From Tethya wilhelma (lineage: Eukaryota; Porifera; Demospongiae; Tethyida; Tethyidae): a stretch of 64,000 bases of DNA. Of this stretch, positions 35,555 to 45,224 are shown piece by piece. How positions within the stretch are numbered: the stretch's first letter is position 1; every line of letters starts with the position of its first letter. Location of the stretch: assembly GCA_964030475.1 (NCBI GenBank), contig CAXIPT010000002.1, positions 5,544,161-5,608,160 on the forward strand, in the 5' to 3' direction. Below the pieces are notes generated by a model. The model saw only the letters and a list, made by a program, of their open reading frames with translations, ran no database searches and was not told the DNA's origin. Both the position numbers and the translations under genes were made by a program.

Positions 35555-37446
35555 ACCCAGTTGGCTGGAATTAGTAGACCCAATGATGGTCGCTGCCATC
35601 TTGTCTTGAGAACCAATCCTGATGGTACAACTTCCTATGAGTACAGTGGCAGCTTAATTCAAGTGAGATAATTATCATTATAACGAGTAATTTTGGTGAG
35701 AATTAAATTTGATGAATTGGCAAATTATTCTGCAAATCGTCAAAATTAAAAAATGCCCAACAGTTTTATATGCACGCATGCGCATATAAACAATTCAATG
35801 TGCAGAATTAAATCACCGAATTTAAAATCTCCAATCACTAAAATGCTACAGCTGTTGCTATACAACGTAAATTTGCATTTCGAGTTGTATGATCATTTGA
35901 TTTAGATTTCAAGTTTGAATAATAATCATAAAGATTTTTTTATAAGTGTTTATAAGTGACACATTTTTTCTTTTTTTATTTTTGTATGAGCTTTTTAGTA
36001 ATTCTTGTTTTTCTTTTCATTTTTGTTTTATTCTTGTATCCCAGGACTATCCATCCATCCGTCAAGTTCAAGATGCTCTATTGGAAGCAAACATCATTCC
36101 TGTCTTTGTGATCGTAGCCAGCCCGAGATTGAGTGACGTTTTCCTTCGTCCGTACGAGGTGCTGAGGGACCAGCTAAGTTCCATTCGAGCACAGGCCGTT
36201 TGGTTTAATCGGGACAATTCAAGGAACTTCCAAGCTATTGTTGATGTCATACAAACAAGCTATGATGTAAGCAGGTGACGAGTGTGTATACTAAAATTAT
36301 ATAAAAGTAATCCATATATTTGCTGTTTCTTTAAGACATACAATATCCATCTCTCACCCTCACACAATCTGATTGTAATTGTTAGAAAGAGAATGAGCTA
36401 AATAGTAGCTTGAGCAGTCTTTTAGTGCCAAGCATTTAGTTTTTGCAGAGTTACTCGCATGAATATTTGTATTACGCTAATGGTCCATCCGTGCCATTCC
36501 TGTGTATCACCCAGTTGGCTGGAATCAGTAGACCCAACGATGGTCGCTGCCATCTTGTCTTGAGAACCAATCCTGATGGAACAACTTCCTATGAGTACAG
36601 TGGCAGCTTAATTCAAGTGAGATAATTACCGTATAGCGGGTAATTTTGGTGAGAATTAAATTCGGCGAATTGGCAAATTATTCTGCAAATCGTCAAATTA
36701 AAAACGCCAAACAGTGCACATGCATATAAACAATTCAATGTGTAGAATTAAATCACCGAATTCAAAATCTCCAATCACTAAAATGCTTCAGCTGTTGCTC
36801 TACAACGTAATTTTTGCATGATCATTTGTATTTAGATTTCAAGTTTGAATAATAATCATTATGATTTTTTTAAAAGTGTCTATAAGTGACACGTTTTTTT
36901 CTTTTTATATTTCTAAGAGCTTTTTAGTAATTCTTGTTTTTCTTGTGGTTTTTTCGTTTTTTTCTTTTATCCCCAGGACTATCCATCCATCCGTCAAGTT
37001 CAAGATGCTCTATTGGAAGCAAACATCATTCCTGTCTTTGTGATCGTAGCCAGCCCGAGATTGAGCGACGCTTTCCTTCGTCCTTACGAGGTGCTGAGGG
37101 ACCAGCTAAGTTCCATTCGAGCACAGGCCGTTTGGTTTAATCGGGACAATTCAAGGAACTTCCAAGCTATTGTTGATGTCATACAAACAAGTTATGATGT
37201 AAGCAGGTGACGAGTGTGTTTGCTAAAATTAAGAGTAATCCATATAATTTGCCGTTTCTTTAAGACATACAATATCCATCTCTCACCCTCACACAATCTG
37301 ATTGTAATTGTTAGAAAGAGAATGAGTTAAATAGTAGCTTGAGCAGTCTTTTAGTGCCAGGCATTTAATTTTTGCAGAGTTATTCGCATGAATATTTGTA
37401 TTACGCTAATGGTCCATTCGTGCCATTCCTGTACGTGTACCCACTT

Positions 37447-37485
<39 letters not shown>

Positions 37486-38229
37486 CCACTGTTCAGGGTG
37501 TCAGTGTGAACCCCGCTACTGCCCCAGGCTACTCCATCGACATCACTCCAGTAAGTGGATGTGAGAGTAGAAACGAAAATGGAGAATGCGGAATACAGTT
37601 CTTTGAACAGGCCACCTTTCAAGTGACTGTAGCGTTGGATGACTGTGACGCTGCTCAGAAGACAAGGTAAGAGCGAGGCCATGCATGGGGTTAAAATAAA
37701 GCTAGTATGGTGTGTTTGGATTCAAGAGTCAAGTGATCACTTTATGGATTATCGTATGGCTCCAAATTTTCATAGCACAATATTTTCGTGAATTTTGTAA
37801 TTTGACCGTCTATCATGAAAATTTCTCCACAAAAATTTAGAAACCGTAAATTGGCAAATATAATTCAGAGATTGCGATTCACAAAAATTAGTTCAAAGCA
37901 AAGACAGACTTTCACGAACTTTTGTGCCACTAAAATTTGGAGCTACAGTGTGAAACTTTTATAATTTTTTACCTGCATGCAGTGTGAATTATCAATAGTG
38001 TCATATGAATTCTATAATAATATAGGTTACTATTTCACACACATTGTCATTACTTTATGTCCACATTCTTCACCTATAGGATCAACCTGAGAGGCGGTGG
38101 AATAGACTTCACCACGATTGACCTTGAACCACTCTGTGACTGCAACTGTGCTGAAAACAGAGTATGTGTAATGCTTAGCGTACTATTCTGCAAAAATTAA
38201 GTATTTGCATGTTGTTTATTATGGTAATG

Positions 38230-38267
<38 letters not shown>

Positions 38268-38556
38268 TTGTTTATGTAAGTATGTCTGTACAGCAGTCAC
38301 AATGTCTCTTGCTCGCTTAAGGAAGTGACATATTAATTTTTATTATTGTTAATTCTCCATTAGATTGAGAACAGTTCTCAGTGTAACTTTGGAGGAGACT
38401 TGGAATGTGGAGCCTGTGTATGTCACTCCATAGAAGTAAATGGGTGAGTGTTTCTATGATTGTATGTACAGCCAGTCGTATGGTACTTTATTGTATTATT
38501 ATTGTGAACAATTGTGTGGATATGTGTTTAAAAAAACCTCCATTACACACACATAC

Positions 38557-38589
<33 letters not shown>

Positions 38590-38878
38590 TACACAGTCAC
38601 ACACACACACACATACACACATGCACACACACACTCGGTTAGCGTGAGACAACAGATAAGGTTTGGTGCTACCTGTCAATGTGATGAAGCTGTGGGAGAA
38701 TGCCCGTAAGTTCATTGGTCAACTTGATCCAATTTTATGTGTGATTGCGATAAAATAATAAATTGTATTTACCTACTATGATAATTACTGTATGGCACAA
38801 AACTTAGTCATTTTTGCGCAGCACATAATATTATGGAATATGTATATATATTGCTGCATGCGCTACCGCCAAAATAAA

Positions 38879-38944
<66 letters not shown>

Positions 38945-40356
38945 CAGCTCCATTGGTGGTGAGGTGTGCTCTGGCAATGGCACGTGTGATGAGTGTGGTC
39001 AGTGTCAGTGTAGGAGTCCCGATATCACTGGAGATGCTTGCCAGTGCTCGGCCGATAATCCTAGTTGTCTCGGATCAAATGGACGCATTTGTTCAGGTAA
39101 GGAGGCACTATGTAGTGGCTAGTAGAAGTGGATAACCACCGGTAGCTCAGCTGGGAATCGAACTTAAAAGTTCAGTGCTAGAGTATATTTCCACTTCTCT
39201 CGGCATTCCTTTGTCAATAGCTTGAGTCAAAGCTTGGTAAGGATTTTCCCAAACCTTTAGACATAGTTAGGATCAAGAATATCTCAGCCTGGAAAGTTGT
39301 ACAACGATGGGACTTGAATTATTGTAGGCAAGTAGTAGAATCCTCATTAGGAGTCGGTAAATGGTCTTCACGGTGGAAAATCATCAACTGTTTGTATCAC
39401 AATGATGTCACCGGCAATAATAGTGCAGTACTGCAGTGAGGCTTGCATACATTTATTAGTCACTAATAATCAAAATTCAGTCCCTAAAGTTCTTACTTCA
39501 CGATTTTATGACTATGAATTACTCATCAGGTAATGGTAAATGTGATGCCGAGGGTAACCAGGACTGTATGTGTACCTGTGACCCCGCCCCTCTCTCTGGT
39601 GAGAGGTACTACCAGGACAGCATCGGCAACGATGGTGACTGTAGGTGTGATCCTGACGACTGTTTCAACCCTCAATACCCCGTGAGTTATGTGTGATGAA
39701 TTGACTGTAAGCAGTACATTTCGGATCTCTATATAATTATAATAATGTTATTATTATCCATAATACTGTGCTAAGATAACTTACACAATATCCCACGAGT
39801 TATGAAGGATGAATTGACTGTAATAAGTATATACTCTCCTGTATAGTATGTAGTACAAAAATGTGGATCTGTATACACAGTACAGAACCTCGGTGGACCC
39901 TCTGAGATAGGGTCACTGTATTATTAACGTCTCAACAATGGACAATTTTTAGTTTCCAAAAATTGCAATTCCCTATTGTAGAAATACAAACAGAACCTCT
40001 GAGAAGAGGACAACCTCTCTACAAAGGACAAACAAGCCGAATTTATATTGTCCCCAAAGTGTCCTTTGTTCGGAGGTTTTATCATACAATGTCTTATTAA
40101 TACTGCTATAAAGACAGTGCTAAGATAATTTTGTTCAATTTCATGATTGGACCATACATTACAGATGGTTTTTGATGTTTTTTTTTGTTGTGTTATATTT
40201 CAGGATACTCTGTGTGCCTCTCCTGATGATCCTGATGCCACCACTCAGTGTAGATGTGATGGATGTGTCTGTGGTGGAGGATTGATCCCATTTGATAACA
40301 CCTGCAGAAATCAGGTAGCTTTTGAGAGAGAGATGCACACACACGTGCACACACGT

Positions 40357-40447
<91 letters not shown>

Positions 40448-41367
40448 CAATACTGTGTAACACTTTTGAAGACGCTGCTCGTTGCAATGTCTCCCAGAGA
40501 TCCTGTTCCTCTCACAACGTGACATACATCTTCCTTCCAACTGATCAAGAGCCCCCCGGTAATTAATAATTAATTGCAATAATTAGCATCAAAGTTATTA
40601 TATTATAAACACGAGACTCTCAATTAGAGAATAGATTGTAAGTAAGTAACCACAAGTGCCACCTAATTTAAAGCTTAAGAGAAGATTTAATTCAATTTGT
40701 GTAATATAATAATAGCCAACTGGTGGATGTGTCTACAGATATTTTTACTAATAATTATTGTTTAACTATAAGCACCGAATCAAGTGTAGTACAATTGTGT
40801 TTGTACAGAAATAATTTCATAAATTTTGTTAATGGATGGGCACCAAATCAATTATAGCGATAATTAACAAATTTATATTTTCTCTCTCCTCTCCAGAGTC
40901 CTCCTACCTCTGTACCTTCATATTTGATGAGTGTACCATCACCTACTACATCAGCAAGGATGGTGACGACACTAAGCCAACCCTCCACATCTCTGAGGAC
41001 AGACAGTGCCCCCCTCCCGGTATTCCTGCCTGGATCTTTGCCGTGGCTGCAGTGGTGGCCATTCTTCTTCTGGGTCTTCTGGCTCTCTTCCTGATAAAAC
41101 TGTGCTTCATCATATTGGTACGTTTGTGTGACTATCTTGCTCAATCTTTTCTGGTTTGTAAATTTTGGGAATTTTTTGCCCTTATGAAACCCGTTATAAT
41201 TTATTATTTTGCCATAAATTTTCAATGTTCAATCAATCTCTAATAATTAATTTTAGTCCAATTGTAATATGTTCTTGATGGTAGTATCATTTATTTTGCT
41301 TTACAGGATCGTGTTGAGTACAAAAGGTTTACAGCAAATCTCAAGGATGCTAACTTTTCTCCCGTAA

Positions 41368-41436
<69 letters not shown>

Positions 41437-41574
41437 ATTCAAACTATTAACCCCTTACACTCTCACCCACCCCCACAAATGCAGTATGACAATCCTCTAT
41501 ACATCTCTCCACAACAAGACTACAAGAACCCTCTTCGAAAACCTAGCCTTCTCAAGAAGCCGAGCTTTTTATAG
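24975..41574 (+). CDS. Integrin beta subunit, gene 1 (complete, with duplicated exon pair)
   Basis: Exons: 24975-25041, 32971-33065, 33182-33313, 33411-33492, 33636-33767, 34044-34149, 34403-34526, 35122-35211, 35288-35368, 35561-35662, 36045-36266, duplicate pair 36515-36616 and 36977-37198, 37485-37666, 38080-38161, 38364-38443, 38643-38705, 38948-39096, 39530-39681, 40204-40314, 40447-40558, 40897-41117, 41307-41363, 41485-41574. Phases are consistent: 843 residues without the duplicate, 951 with both copies. Domains: signal peptide; PSI ([14 protein letters not shown]); beta-I with MIDAS DFSSS (150-154), [21 protein letters not shown]; cysteine-rich EGF repeats; beta-tail; one transmembrane helix; short tail DRVEYKRF and NPLY (talin-type NPxY), without a clear second NxxY. 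It should pair with an alpha subunit in matrix adhesion. The ADMIDAS DD pair is replaced by VV. Confidence 0.9.
27779..27955. repeat. Compound (CA)n/(GA)n microsatellite
   Basis: Interrupted CA tract with a 30-bp GA tract inside, in intron 1 of integrin gene 1. Confidence 0.95.
30609..30677. repeat. Short TAGCCTCGT palindromic element
   Basis: TAGCCTCGTTCACAGGCTCCC at the left and GGGAGCCTGGGACCAGGCTA at the right, imperfectly complementary; same family as 50750-50827. Confidence 0.7.
32711..32885. repeat. Two (CA)n microsatellites around a unique spacer
   Basis: CA tracts at 32711-32757 and 32806-32885, 85 bp before integrin exon 2. The spacer ATGCATTTGTACC...GAATACTGACCATGCATGCTAACAG repeats 32426-32461, a local duplication. 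Confidence 0.9.
33317..33370. repeat. (CT)n microsatellite at an exon 3 donor
   Basis: Starts three bases after the GTGAGT donor of integrin exon 3 and continues into TTTC repeats. Confidence 0.95.
33556..33635. repeat. (CA)n microsatellite forming an acceptor site
   Basis: The CA run ends in CACACAG, which is the splice acceptor of the exon carrying the MIDAS. Confidence 0.95.
35389..35556. repeat. Compound (CA)n microsatellite before exon 10
   Basis: Interrupted CA/GCACATGCA tract ending 4 bp before the CCCAG acceptor of exon 10; a likely breakpoint of the exon-pair duplication. Confidence 0.95.
35553..37431 (+). repeat. Tandem segmental duplication of integrin exons 10 and 11
   Basis: A unit of about 0.93-0.95 kb occurs twice (about 35553-36507 and 36508-37431). 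Each has the 102-nt exon ([14 protein letters not shown]...), an intron with a TACCGTAT-family MITE, the 222-nt exon ([13 protein letters not shown]...) and the following intron start. The coding copies differ at about seven sites, only one altering the protein (SDV versus SDA). Splice sites are intact in both. Confidence 0.93.
36627..36785. repeat. MITE with TACCGTATAGCGGG end inside the duplicated intron
   Basis: Begins TACCGTATAGCGGGTAATTT; the other copy sits at about 35680-35845 in the first duplicate, where its end has mutated (CATTATAACGAG). Related to 5510-5605. Confidence 0.6.
37447..37484. repeat. (CA)n forming the exon 12 acceptor
   Basis: The CA run ends in ACACAG directly before exon 37485-37666. 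Confidence 0.95.
37751..37950. repeat. MITE-like palindrome, TTTTCGTG family
   Basis: Ends TATGGCTCCAAATTTT and AAAATTTGGAGCTACAG are inverted repeats; the interior matches 17798-17975 in reverse orientation. Confidence 0.75.
38544..38634. repeat. Interrupted (CA)n before an EGF exon
   Basis: CA tract ending 8 bp before the acceptor of exon 38643-38705. Confidence 0.93.
38880..38941. repeat. (CT)n as polypyrimidine tract
   Basis: About 30 CT units followed by CATACAG, the acceptor of exon 38948-39096. Confidence 0.95.
39876..40080. repeat. MITE-like element with CAGAACCTC / GAGGTTTT ends
   Basis: Inverted ends (ACAGTACAGAACCTCGG and CGGAGGTTTT) and internal GAGGACAACCTCT complementarity suggest a non-autonomous DNA transposon in an integrin intron. 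Confidence 0.5.
40331..40446. repeat. (CA)n forming the acceptor of a beta-tail exon
   Basis: More than 45 CA units between the donor of exon 40204-40314 and the acceptor of 40447-40558; the whole 132-bp intron is nearly all microsatellite. Confidence 0.97.
41369..41435. repeat. (CT)n(CA)n microsatellite
   Basis: Fills most of the last integrin intron, beginning a few bases after the donor. Confidence 0.95.
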
Positions 41575-41839
41575 TTGAAATCCTTTATCGTATATTTTTG
41601 TCAGAGTATTTTTTTTGATCATTTTCAGCTTTGCAAACTACACTGTACAGTACGTACTTTATTTTAGTTTCATCAATATTATTTTTTTGCACAAAATGTC
41701 ATGTGTTTATTTTGATATTGTAGCATTGATTTTAATTTGTACGTAGCTCATAAAAATCTGAATTGAGTATATATTGTCCATAATAATATTATAAAAATTA
41801 AGATATTATTAACATGTGCACGAATGACCTATATATAAA
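41575..41839. other. Shared 3' flank of integrin gene 1 and sulfotransferase A
   Basis: 265 bp between convergent genes; AT-rich, must contain both polyadenylation regions. No other feature. Confidence 0.6.
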
Positions 41840-42724
41840 CTACAACAAAAAGTCAAAATAAAGACCCAATTTTTCACATTTTTCACTACACAGCTCATCA
41901 ATCTGAGCTGATTGCTCTGGTGTGAGGTGATTCACCCAATCTCCCACTTCTCCTTTACGCATGTGAGGCTCTCCACCAGGATGTTTGTTCTCACGCCATG
42001 TGTAGTTTGTTGTAGAATCATCTTTCATCACTTTAAATGTTGTCTTAGAAACGACCTCATCAATGACCTTCTGAGAGACATTACACCCAATGAAGCTAGC
42101 AATGTTAGCAACAGCTGTGGAAAGATCTTTCTTCATGTCTTCGTACTTTAAGAAAAGAACATTCTCATCATCTTTGTGAGCCCACCAACTAAGAATGTGG
42201 TCGAAAAAATCGCCAAATGCAACAGATCCATGAGTGTAGTGCTCCCAAAATTCATCCCAGTTTAAGTCTTTCTTGTCAAATGCTTGTATGTGGTAATAAT
42301 ATGACACAGCTACGTCTTTAGGATTTCTAGCTACATAGATGTATTTGCATGGTGTGGTGTGTGGCAATCCACAGGGCATTACTTCGTAAGGCATGTGACT
42401 CTTGAAAGCACGGGGACGAGGATCTGCTTTCACATCTTCAAGGTTCAGACTGGTGTAAGCAGAAAGAGCTTCCAAAAATGGAATAGCATCACTGATTTTC
42501 TTTTCTTTGTCAGCTTGGCTTGTACTTCGAAGTAGTCTTACAATCTGTTGTGTCCATGTTGTTCCAGCTTTAGGATAAGTCACTATCCACACATCATCAG
42601 ATCGAAGTGGAAGCTCCTTTAGTTTGTCTAAGGTCTCTTGCTGGACAATGTTGGGAACCACCAACCCATTGAGAACATTGTCTCCGCCAATTAGTTGTAA
42701 CTTTGAAGATGTGCTCACCGCCAT
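41840..42724 (-). CDS. Cytosolic sulfotransferase A (SULT family)
   Basis: 294 residues from the ATG at 42724, chosen because it aligns with the starts of the two paralogues; the frame is open 44 codons further upstream. PAPS-binding 5'-phosphosulfate loop TYPKAGTTW (about 49-57), catalytic His in KSHMPYE, 3'-phosphate motif YVARNPKDVAVSYYYH and C-terminal RKGEVGDW are present, so the enzyme should be active. It transfers sulfate from PAPS to small acceptors such as phenols or steroids in the cytosol; the acceptor cannot be read from sequence. Intronless, as are B and C, which suggests an ancestral retrocopy followed by local duplication. Confidence 0.9.
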   Translation of the reverse strand: MAVSTSSKLQLIGGDNVLNGLVVPNIVQQETLDKLKELPLRSDDVWIVTYPKAGTTWTQQIVRLLRSTSQADKEKKISDAIPFLEALSAYTSLNLEDVKADPRPRAFKSHMPYEVMPCGLPHTTPCKYIYVARNPKDVAVSYYYHIQAFDKKDLNWDEFWEHYTHGSVAFGDFFDHILSWWAHKDDENVLFLKYEDMKKDLSTAVANIASFIGCNVSQKVIDEVVSKTTFKVMKDDSTTNYTWRENKHPGGEPHMRKGEVGDWVNHLTPEQSAQIDELCSEKCEKLGLYFDFLL

Positions 42725-43202
42725 TTGTAAAGCAGACAGGAAGGTGCGGAAGTGTAACGTGCAGGGGGTGTGGCTGAAATAGCGCGCGCGATGAAAAACG
42801 CACGCTCTGGCTTTGACTAGCCTGGGCCGAGGCAGTGAAACCGAGTGAAACTGCATCCATAATTTGACTCTTCGATGTTCTTGAGTAGAATCGATATAAT
42901 ATCAAGGGTATAGTGTGAGTCACAGCAACAATGCTGTCTGTAGCTATAGCAGTACTCATGCAGTGGGAATAGGTTGATGGAAAATACATGAATTCTGCAT
43001 GGCTTCTAAATGGGTCTCTTTGTTTCTAGAGCAGGTATACTACATGTGTGATTTGTATATATACACATTAACACATGTACACACTCACATGTAGCAATAT
43101 CAGTCTTTGATTGTTGGCATTTAGGTACATACTATAACTGCAAACAAGTAAATTTACAGTCCATAACACATCTATTCTAACTATAACATACTACATGCAG
43201 TT
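42725..43202. other. Intergenic between sulfotransferases A and B
   Basis: Promoter region of A and 3' flank of B. Contains a GC-rich patch (42760-42800, GCGCGCGCG) near the A start. No gene. Confidence 0.5.
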
Positions 43203-44081
43203 CTACAACATAGAGTCAAAATAAAGACCCGATTTTTCACATTTTTCACTATACAGTTTATCAATTTGAGCCGACTGCTCTGGTGTGAGGTAATTCACCC
43301 AATCTCCCACTTCTCCTTTACGCATGAACGGTTGTGCATTAGGATCTCTGATCTTACTCCATGTGTAGTTTGTTGTTGAGTCATCCTTCATTACTTTAAA
43401 TGTTGTCCTAGAAACAACCTCATCAATGATCTCCTGAGAGACATTACACCCAATAAATTGAGCAATGCTAGCAACAGCTGTGGAAATATCTTTTTTCATG
43501 TCTTCGTATTTCAAGAAGAGCACATTCTCATCATCTTTGTGGGCCCACCAACCAAGAACATGGTCGAAAAAATCCCCAAATTCAACACATTCATGAGTAT
43601 AGTGCTCCCAAAATTCATCCCAGTTCAAGTCCATCTCCTCACATGCTTGCATGTGGAAAAAGAATGACACAGCTACATCTTTTGGGTTTCTAGCAACATA
43701 GATGTATTTGCATGGTGTTGTGTGTGGTAATCCACACGGTACCATTTCATAAGGCATGTGACTCTTGAAAGCACGAGGACGAGGATCTGCTTTCACATCT
43801 TCAAGGTTGACATTGGGATAAATCGGTAGAGCTTCCAACCATGGAACAGCATCAGTGATTGTCTTTTCTCTGTCAGCTTGGCTAGTTCTTCTAAGTAGTC
43901 TCACAATCTGTTGTGTCCATGTTGTCCCAGCTTTAGGATAAGTCACTATCCACACATCATCAGATCGGAGTGGAAGATCCTTTATTTTGTCCAAGGTCTC
44001 TTGCTGGACAAAGACGGGAACCACCAACCCATTGAGAACGTGGTCTCCGCCAATTAGACGTAGAGATGTCCTCGCCGCCAT
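43203..44081 (-). CDS. Cytosolic sulfotransferase B (SULT family)
   Basis: 292 residues, single exon. TYPKAGTTW, KSHMPYE, YVARNPKDVAVSFFFH and RKGEVGDWVNYL are all intact. Closer to C than to A (for example WLEALPIYPNVNLED and NYTWSKIRDPNAQPFM are shared with C), consistent with B and C being the two halves of a block duplication. Confidence 0.92.
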   Translation of the reverse strand: MAARTSLRLIGGDHVLNGLVVPVFVQQETLDKIKDLPLRSDDVWIVTYPKAGTTWTQQIVRLLRRTSQADREKTITDAVPWLEALPIYPNVNLEDVKADPRPRAFKSHMPYEMVPCGLPHTTPCKYIYVARNPKDVAVSFFFHMQACEEMDLNWDEFWEHYTHECVEFGDFFDHVLGWWAHKDDENVLFLKYEDMKKDISTAVASIAQFIGCNVSQEIIDEVVSRTTFKVMKDDSTTNYTWSKIRDPNAQPFMRKGEVGDWVNYLTPEQSAQIDKLYSEKCEKSGLYFDSML

Positions 44082-44210
44082 ATATTTCGATTGATGTGTG
44101 TTAGCGTGTGTCGGCTCGATCGTAGCCTCGTTCGATCGTCGTAGTGCGCATGTGTCTGTAAAATTTCACGTGCATGCACGAGTACGCTCGAGCAAGAGCA
44201 ATTATAGTGT

Positions 44211-44723
44211 GTCCAACGTCAAATTTCAAGAGCAGCAAAATTATTGCTAGTTATTTGTGTAGATCTACTATAGGTCAACTGAAAAATATATCTGGTTTGG
44301 TGCAATCACGCATTATTTTCCGTTGCGAGGCATTTCACTAAAAACACAAATTCGCAAATGATGGTCACGTGACCAAAATGCCATACTAGGTCCACTACAA
44401 TAGAAAATTTGGTGAGGCCTGGCTGCAAGCAATGTTCTAGGACTATGTTATCTTTTTATGAGTGTTTGCAAGATTCTTACTGCTTGTGATAAATGCGGCA
44501 ATAGCACGCGGTGTAAGTGCATGCGTACGTACGTACATACGCGTACTATATTCTGGTCACGTGACCATTATTTTGCAAATTTGTGTTTTATTGAAACGCC
44601 TCGCGAAGGAATAGAATACATGATTGCATCAAACCATATATATTTTTCAGTTGACCTATAGTAGGTCTACACAAATAACTAGCAATGACTTCAATTTGCT
44701 ACTCTTGAAATTTGACGTTGGAC
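44211..44723. repeat. Large palindromic element upstream of sulfotransferase B
   Basis: About 513 bp with long imperfect inverted arms (about 175 bp; GTCCAACGTCAAATTTCAAG at the left, its inverse at the right end). The centre holds GGTCACGTGACC-type palindromes on both sides and a CGTACGTACGTAC run. Probably a fold-back DNA element. Confidence 0.85.
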
Positions 44724-44970
44724 ATCCTAGCAATTATATCCCATTACACCAACATAACAATAATACCTCACTTTAATTTTGATAATTATTATGTTCCCAA
44801 AGCTAGAACTACAAAATAATTAACACGTCTAAAAATTGATGAATACCATCAAAATGCATGCATTTTCCTGTTCTTAATCAGTTATCCCAAGTCTCTAGAC
44901 TTCTTACATAAGACTTAAGTATGTAAAAAATTATATGCGCCTCAAGCACTATATAGTACTAACAAAATTA

Positions 44971-45112
44971 TGTTGTGTTTTAGTGCTCTTACAGCTAACA
45001 CATTAACTGAATGACTTTTCATAGAGTGTCATAAAAACTGAATCAGTATTAATGTGCACAACTTTAAATAGGTACTAGACAGGAAGTACATTACATCATA
45101 CAATACATTACA
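44971..45112 (-). repeat. 3' LTR of the Gypsy element
   Basis: 142 bp, identical by eye to 49254-49395. On the plus strand it starts TGTTGTGTTTTAG and ends CATTACA. Confidence 0.95.
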
Positions 45113-45124
45113 TTTCCTCCTCAC
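45113..45124 (-). other. Polypurine tract
   Basis: GTGAGGAGGAAA on the minus strand directly precedes the 3' LTR, the expected plus-strand priming site. Confidence 0.8.
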
Positions 45125-45224
45125 TTAAAATTACAAGTCCACAGTCAGTACAGACTACTAACAAAACGGAAAAGAAAACTACACAAAATCAACAACTAAA
45201 CAGAGATTACACAAAAATCACAAA

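Noticed and set aside
39131..39175. tRNA-like A-box (TAGCTCAGCTGG)
   Set aside because: No B-box at the right distance and no cloverleaf; the following GGGAATCGAACT is in the wrong orientation. At most a decayed SINE head.
42725..42856. N-terminal extension of sulfotransferase A
   Set aside because: The two paralogues begin at the equivalent of 42724, and the upstream residues show no sulfotransferase similarity.
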